Positions 13,030 to 16,723 of a stretch of 16,723 nucleotides of DNA are shown here, in pieces. The notes beneath the pieces were generated by a model. It saw nothing but the letters and a program-made list of their open reading frames with translations. It did not search any database and was not told the origin of the DNA. Positions within the stretch are counted from its first letter, which is position 1. Each line of letters starts with the position of its first letter. The translations under genes and the position numbers were made by a program. The DNA comes from Actinomycetes bacterium (GTDB lineage: Bacteria > Actinomycetota > Actinomycetes > Mycobacteriales > Mycobacteriaceae): contig JAEYMI010000096.1 in NCBI GenBank assembly GCA_023461275.1, forward strand, positions 1 through 16,723. The letters are read 5' to 3'.

Positions 13030-16000
13030 TCAGATCAGATCGACGTGGCGCAGGCTTCGCACGTAGTTGCCGATGATCTCGCGGCTGATGTGTGGAATGT
13101 CCTTGTCGGGTCCCACCTTTGCCTCTCGGACAGCTTCGCGGAACTTCTCGGCGGTTGCAATACCCCCGGTAGTGGCCGGCGACGGCGTCGCGTAGTTGTC
13201 GATGATCGGTAGCAACGACCGTCGACGACGCTGCTCAGGCAGGGCCTCGACAGCGGCGACAAAGTCGCGATACCACTCGTCGTAATCCTCTATCCGCGTG
13301 ATGTTTTCACCGTCATCGATCATCCAGTCGACGTAGGTATCCAGGCCTATCCCGTCCTCGTGCGGGTTCATCGCGTGATAGGTGCGGAAGCCGTCGATCG
13401 CCCGGAGCTCGCAGATGGCGGCGGCCAGGAAGTCCACCGGCAAGGCATCGTAGTGCGAGGGCGTGGGTGAGCCATCGGCGTCGAGCGGGTGAAAGGACTT
13501 GGGTGCCAATCCAGTTGCCGCCACACTCATGATGAGTCGGGTGAACATGTCGGGCAGATTCAACTGTCCCAGATCGGTGCCGTCGGCGAGGATCATGTCG
13601 CACCGGAAGACGGTGACGGGTAACCCGAACCTCTCATGGGCGTCACGCAGCAGGACTTCACCGGCCCACTTGCTGTTTCCGTATCCACTGGCATATCCGG
13701 CGTCCACGCGGCGGCGGGCGCTGATGTCACGGACATCGGCATCCTCGATGAACTCATCGTCGTCGATCTGTGCGCCCACACCGACGGTGGAGATGTAGAC
13801 GAGCGGTTTGCGAACCGTCGTCAGCGCCAGCCGGATCAGCTCGGCGGTGCCGACGACGTTGGGGCCGAACAGTTCCCGGTATGGCAGCACGTGATTGACC
13901 AGGGCGGCGGGGTCGACGATTAGGTCCACCGATGCCGCCAGCTCCTGCCACCGGGGCTCGTCGAGGCCGAGACGGTAGGCGTCCTTGTCGCCGGCCACCA
14001 CGCGCAGGTGGGCGTCGGCCAAGCGCCCGAACTCGGCCGCGAGATCGGCGTCACCGGTGTCGAAAGTGGCGTCGAGGCGTCGGCGACCGGTCTCGGCGTC
14101 AGCGGCGCGGACCAGGGCGATAACGGTACCGCCGGTGAGATCGACCCTGCGCAACCACTCGAGCAGCAGATACCGACCGAGGAAACCCGTTGCGCCGGTG
14201 ACGAGTACGGTGCTCGGCTCGGCGGGCGCGGCCGCGATGCTTGCCGCGGTGTCCAGGAGATCGTGGTCGAGGAAGGCGTCGAGGGTCAGTTGATCGGCCG
14301 TGATCTCGCCGTCAGGTGCGAGCACCGCCTGGCCGTGCACCGATTGCGCCGTCGGCCGTGCCGGGGTGTCGAGGTCACTGAGATGCGCGGCGATTCGCGC
14401 GAGATCTGTCGTGGGAGAGGTGATCAAGCTGACCGGCACCTCCACGTCGAAGATGTCTCGCAGCGTGGTGCCCAGGGTCACCGCCGACAACGAGTCACCG
14501 CCGAGATCGGTGAATCTGACAGTTGGTTCTAGTTCTGTTGGCTGCAGGTCGAGCAGCGCGGCGACGACGTCGGTGACCGTGTCGATCACGGGTCGGTCCG
14601 CGACCTGCTCACGGGCGGCCCGCAGGAGATCGTCACGTCCGGCATCGAGGTCGACGTAGAGCGACTCGAGCCGTGTCCGATACTTGTCCCGCAGTTGGGG
14701 ACGAGCGAGTTTGCCGATGCCGGTGAGCAATCCGCTGTCCTGGCTGAACGGCGTGGTCTCGACGATGATGTCGCGGGGGATCTCGGCGGATGCGAGTCCG
14801 GCCCGGTCGGCGATCTCACGTATGGCCGTGTTCAGCTTTCGACGCAGTGCGGCGTCGTCTCCGGCGGCGCCGTCGATGGCCTCCGGGGTGGGTACTGCGA
14901 CGGCGAGAAGGTAAGAGCGAGAGCTGTTCCCGTAGAGGTAGAGTTGCCGGATCGGCGGGGTGGTCAGTGCGGCTTCGACATTCGAGATGGTGACGAACTC
15001 ACCCTGCGACAACTTGATGACGTTGTTGCGGCGATCGAGGTAGCGAAGTTGATCAGGCCCGGTCTCGGCCATGATGTCGCCGGTCCGGTAGTAACCGTCG
15101 TCGTCGAACACCTCGGCATTGAGCTGCGGCCGTTGGTAATAGCCGCCGAAGATGTCGGTGGTCTTCACCAGCAGCTCACCCCTGGGATGCGGACGATCGC
15201 TGGTGAGGTAGCCGAGTTCTGGCACGTCGACCAGCTTGAAGTCGATCACCGGCGGCCTCGCCACCCGGCCGTCGATGATGACACCGCCGGCTTCGGTGGA
15301 GCCGTACCCTTCGATCAAGGGTGCTCCGAGCATCCGGCCGACGAAGTCGGCTACCTCGTCGGAGATGGGTGCCGAGCCGGTGATCGCGTGGACCGGACGG
15401 TCGCCGAAGTACTTGTGCCGCATCTGTTGTAGCGCTTCGACGTCGTCTGGTGTCGCTCGCTCTGCTATGTACTCCTGGTAGATCATCTCCCAGACGCGAG
15501 GCACGAAGTGCAGTTGGGTGGGCTGCACCGCTGCCAGATCCTCGAGCAGGGTCGACAGATCGCTGCGCGCGGTGAAATATGCTGTGCCGCCGTTGCCCAA
15601 CGTTTGCGACAGCGTGGACCGCCCCATCACGTGGCTCATCGGCATGAAGTTCAACGTGATCCACGGATCGTTCGGCTCGGCGGAGTCGGGCAGTCCGAAG
15701 CCGCTGTGCAGCATTCGCACAACGGCAGCCTGAGAGTAGATGGCGCCCTTCGGTGTGCCGGTGCTACCCGAGGTGTAGATCAGCAGCGAGGTCCGATCCG
15801 GGTCGCCGGACTCGGCTGGTTCGGCCACAGCGGTCGACCCTGCTCGCCGCACCGGCCCGGCTGCTTCGATGTCATCGAGGGTATGGAGCTGTAGCTGCGG
15901 ATACGCTGTAGAGACCTTCTCAATACTCGATTCGGCAGTGAATCCTGCGGTGTCTGTGTCGAATACGACGATGTGCTCGACGCCGGGCGTGTCCGGCGAT

Positions 16001-16455
16001 CCGAGCATGGCGACGAGCGCATCCAGATTCGACGCGGACACCGCAATCACCCTCGCCTGGGTTTCGTCGACGATCATGCGCCAATTCGATTCGGGCGCAG
16101 TCGTTTGCAGCGGCACACTGATCGCCGCGGCCGGCCCGCTGATCGCGAAGTCGACGGCGACATAGTCGGGGCTGGTGAATCCGAGGACCGCGACCATGTC
16201 TCCCGGGGAAACACCCACGACGTCACGTAGACCCGCCGCGACGTCCCGCACCCGTCGCCAGAGAGTCGCGTAATCGAGTGATCGCCATTCTTTGGCGTCA
16301 TCGGTTCGCCATGCGAGCGCGGCGCGCTCGGCATATCCGTCAGCCAATACGCCCAAAGTTCCTGAAACGGTCTTCTCGGTCGAAATACGTTGTGCCACCT
16401 TGGCATCTGGTGATGCCGTGTGAATCGAAGAATCACCCTGGACAGCGCGAGTCAT
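13030..16455 (-). CDS. car: Carboxylic acid reductase (A-PCP-R multidomain enzyme)
   Basis: This enzyme of about 1141 residues reduces carboxylic acids to aldehydes using ATP and NADPH. Positions below count from an alternative GTG three codons upstream. The adenylation domain (about 30-600) has YTSGSTGTPKG at 230-240, MPMSHVMGR at 275-282, GYGSTEAGG at 387-394, YYRTGD at 458-463 and GIGKLARP with Lys585. The carrier domain carries LGGDSLS, with Ser658 the phosphopantetheine site. The reductase domain (about 750 to the end) has VTGATGFLG at 755-763, Ser892 and Tyr928/Lys932 in the YGNSK motif. Family members are about 1170-1190 residues, so it is complete. The ATG at 16455 lies 8 nt from GAGG; the GTG at 16464 has poor spacing. 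The phosphopantetheinyl transferase it needs is not in the window. A palindrome lies just upstream. Confidence 0.96.
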   Translation of the reverse strand: MTRAVQGDSSIHTASPDAKVAQRISTEKTVSGTLGVLADGYAERAALAWRTDDAKEWRSLDYATLWRRVRDVAAGLRDVVGVSPGDMVAVLGFTSPDYVAVDFAISGPAAAISVPLQTTAPESNWRMIVDETQARVIAVSASNLDALVAMLGSPDTPGVEHIVVFDTDTAGFTAESSIEKVSTAYPQLQLHTLDDIEAAGPVRRAGSTAVAEPAESGDPDRTSLLIYTSGSTGTPKGAIYSQAAVVRMLHSGFGLPDSAEPNDPWITLNFMPMSHVMGRSTLSQTLGNGGTAYFTARSDLSTLLEDLAAVQPTQLHFVPRVWEMIYQEYIAERATPDDVEALQQMRHKYFGDRPVHAITGSAPISDEVADFVGRMLGAPLIEGYGSTEAGGVIIDGRVARPPVIDFKLVDVPELGYLTSDRPHPRGELLVKTTDIFGGYYQRPQLNAEVFDDDGYYRTGDIMAETGPDQLRYLDRRNNVIKLSQGEFVTISNVEAALTTPPIRQLYLYGNSSRSYLLAVAVPTPEAIDGAAGDDAALRRKLNTAIREIADRAGLASAEIPRDIIVETTPFSQDSGLLTGIGKLARPQLRDKYRTRLESLYVDLDAGRDDLLRAAREQVADRPVIDTVTDVVAALLDLQPTELEPTVRFTDLGGDSLSAVTLGTTLRDIFDVEVPVSLITSPTTDLARIAAHLSDLDTPARPTAQSVHGQAVLAPDGEITADQLTLDAFLDHDLLDTAASIAAAPAEPSTVLVTGATGFLGRYLLLEWLRRVDLTGGTVIALVRAADAETGRRRLDATFDTGDADLAAEFGRLADAHLRVVAGDKDAYRLGLDEPRWQELAASVDLIVDPAALVNHVLPYRELFGPNVVGTAELIRLALTTVRKPLVYISTVGVGAQIDDDEFIEDADVRDISARRRVDAGYASGYGNSKWAGEVLLRDAHERFGLPVTVFRCDMILADGTDLGQLNLPDMFTRLIMSVAATGLAPKSFHPLDADGSPTPSHYDALPVDFLAAAICELRAIDGFRTYHAMNPHEDGIGLDTYVDWMIDDGENITRIEDYDEWYRDFVAAVEALPEQRRRRSLLPIIDNYATPSPATTGGIATAEKFREAVREAKVGPDKDIPHISREIIGNYVRSLRHVDLI

Positions 16456-16476
16456 CCTGGCCACCTCTCATCCGAA

Positions 16477-16499
16477 TTTAATTAGCACCCCTAATTAAA
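16477..16499 (-). promoter_or_regulatory. Perfect AT-rich palindrome, probable car operator
   Basis: Arms TTTAATTAG (16477-16485) and CTAATTAAA (16491-16499) pair perfectly around a 5-nt GC-rich spacer. It starts 21 nt upstream of the car ATG. The AT-rich arms stand out sharply in this high-GC sequence and contain TAATTA motifs that could also serve as -10 elements. The size and symmetry suit a dimeric TetR- or MarR-type regulator. No regulator gene is adjacent within the window, so the factor is unknown and may lie beyond 16723. Confidence 0.7.
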
Positions 16500-16601
16500 C
16501 GCCGCTTTCGGTGAATCCCCCACCCGAGCGTGAAACATCTCACTGGGACGAGCGATCTGGAGAGGAGCTGTGATAGATGCGTGCCGGGCGCCGGGCATCG
16601 C

Positions 16602-16674
16602 CAGCACAGAAACCCCGCTTCTCGCCAGAAACACTTCGCGCGCGGAGTGTTTCTGGCGAGAGGCGGGGTTGCTG
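16602..16674 (-). terminator. Long 26-bp-stem hairpin upstream of car
   Basis: Arms at 16611-16636 and 16645-16670 match at 24 of 26 positions, the two others being G-U wobbles in RNA, around the 8-nt alternating loop CGCGCGCG. CAGC (16602-16605) and GCTG (16671-16674) extend it beyond a 5-nt bulge. On the minus strand the stem is followed by TTTCTGT, a weak T-tract; on the plus strand almost none follows. It may end minus-strand transcription from beyond 16723 and insulate car. A palindromic repeat family is the alternative. Confidence 0.55.
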
Positions 16675-16723
16675 CCAATGCACGACTGCCCAAATACGAC
16701 GGTCGGGCCGGGCCGAGACGGGG
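16675..16723. other. Unassigned window end
   Basis: No gene or clear signal is visible in the last 49 bases. Together with 16500-16601 this is the non-coding region upstream of car; the neighbouring gene lies outside the window. Confidence 0.5.

Noticed and set aside
16478..16693. Minus-strand open frame upstream of car
   Set aside because: It runs through the long hairpin and the operator palindrome, has no ribosome site and no recognisable sequence.

Overview
This window is high-GC DNA with actinobacterial habits: GTG starts, genes packed with short overlaps, and several probable leaderless mRNAs. The gene content points to the order Mycobacteriales, most likely Gordonia or a close relative such as Rhodococcus or Williamsia. 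The pointers are a full-length carboxylic acid reductase, a DUF1206 membrane protein, carotenoid genes next to a type I isopentenyl diphosphate isomerase, and a GATAC/CTCAACCAGC-type intergenic palindromic repeat. The genus is an inference from gene content; no rRNA is present.

Layout. Bases 1-125 may hold the 3' end of a rightward gene. On the minus strand, bases 217-2399 carry, in transcription order, a flavodoxin, idi and crtB. A T-rich hairpin ends the crtB side, and a palindrome lies just before idi. Rightward from 2613 come a secreted alpha/beta hydrolase, a large inverted repeat and cinA. cinA converges on a minus-strand block (8977 down to 5091) of TetR regulator, ABC-2/YhgE-like membrane protein, NarL-type sensor kinase and response regulator. 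Two tandem TGAG-N4-CTCA sites at the head of this block are very likely the TetR operators. Next on the minus strand are a small four-helix membrane protein (9155-9634) and a cytoplasmic alpha/beta hydrolase (9799-10551). Diverging from the hydrolase, a DUF1206 protein and a polyamine-oxidase-like flavoenzyme read rightward and meet the minus-strand carboxylic acid reductase (13030-16455) across a REP-like element. The reductase gene has a perfect AT-rich palindrome in its 5' region and a 26-bp-stem hairpin farther upstream.

How the genes fit together. idi and crtB serve isoprenoid and carotenoid synthesis: Idi isomerises IPP to DMAPP and CrtB condenses two GGPP to phytoene. No GGPP synthase or phytoene desaturase is present in the window. 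The TetR gene, membrane protein and two-component system form a plausible export or stress-response locus. The flavin amine oxidase and the carboxylic acid reductase both yield aldehydes, but they are on opposite strands and need not be co-regulated.

No CRISPR array, tRNA, rRNA, insertion sequence or prophage gene was seen. The coding content is mostly of recognised families. The least explained material is non-coding: the palindromes before car, TetR, idi and the small membrane protein gene, and the long inverted repeats at 3621-3709 and 16602-16674.
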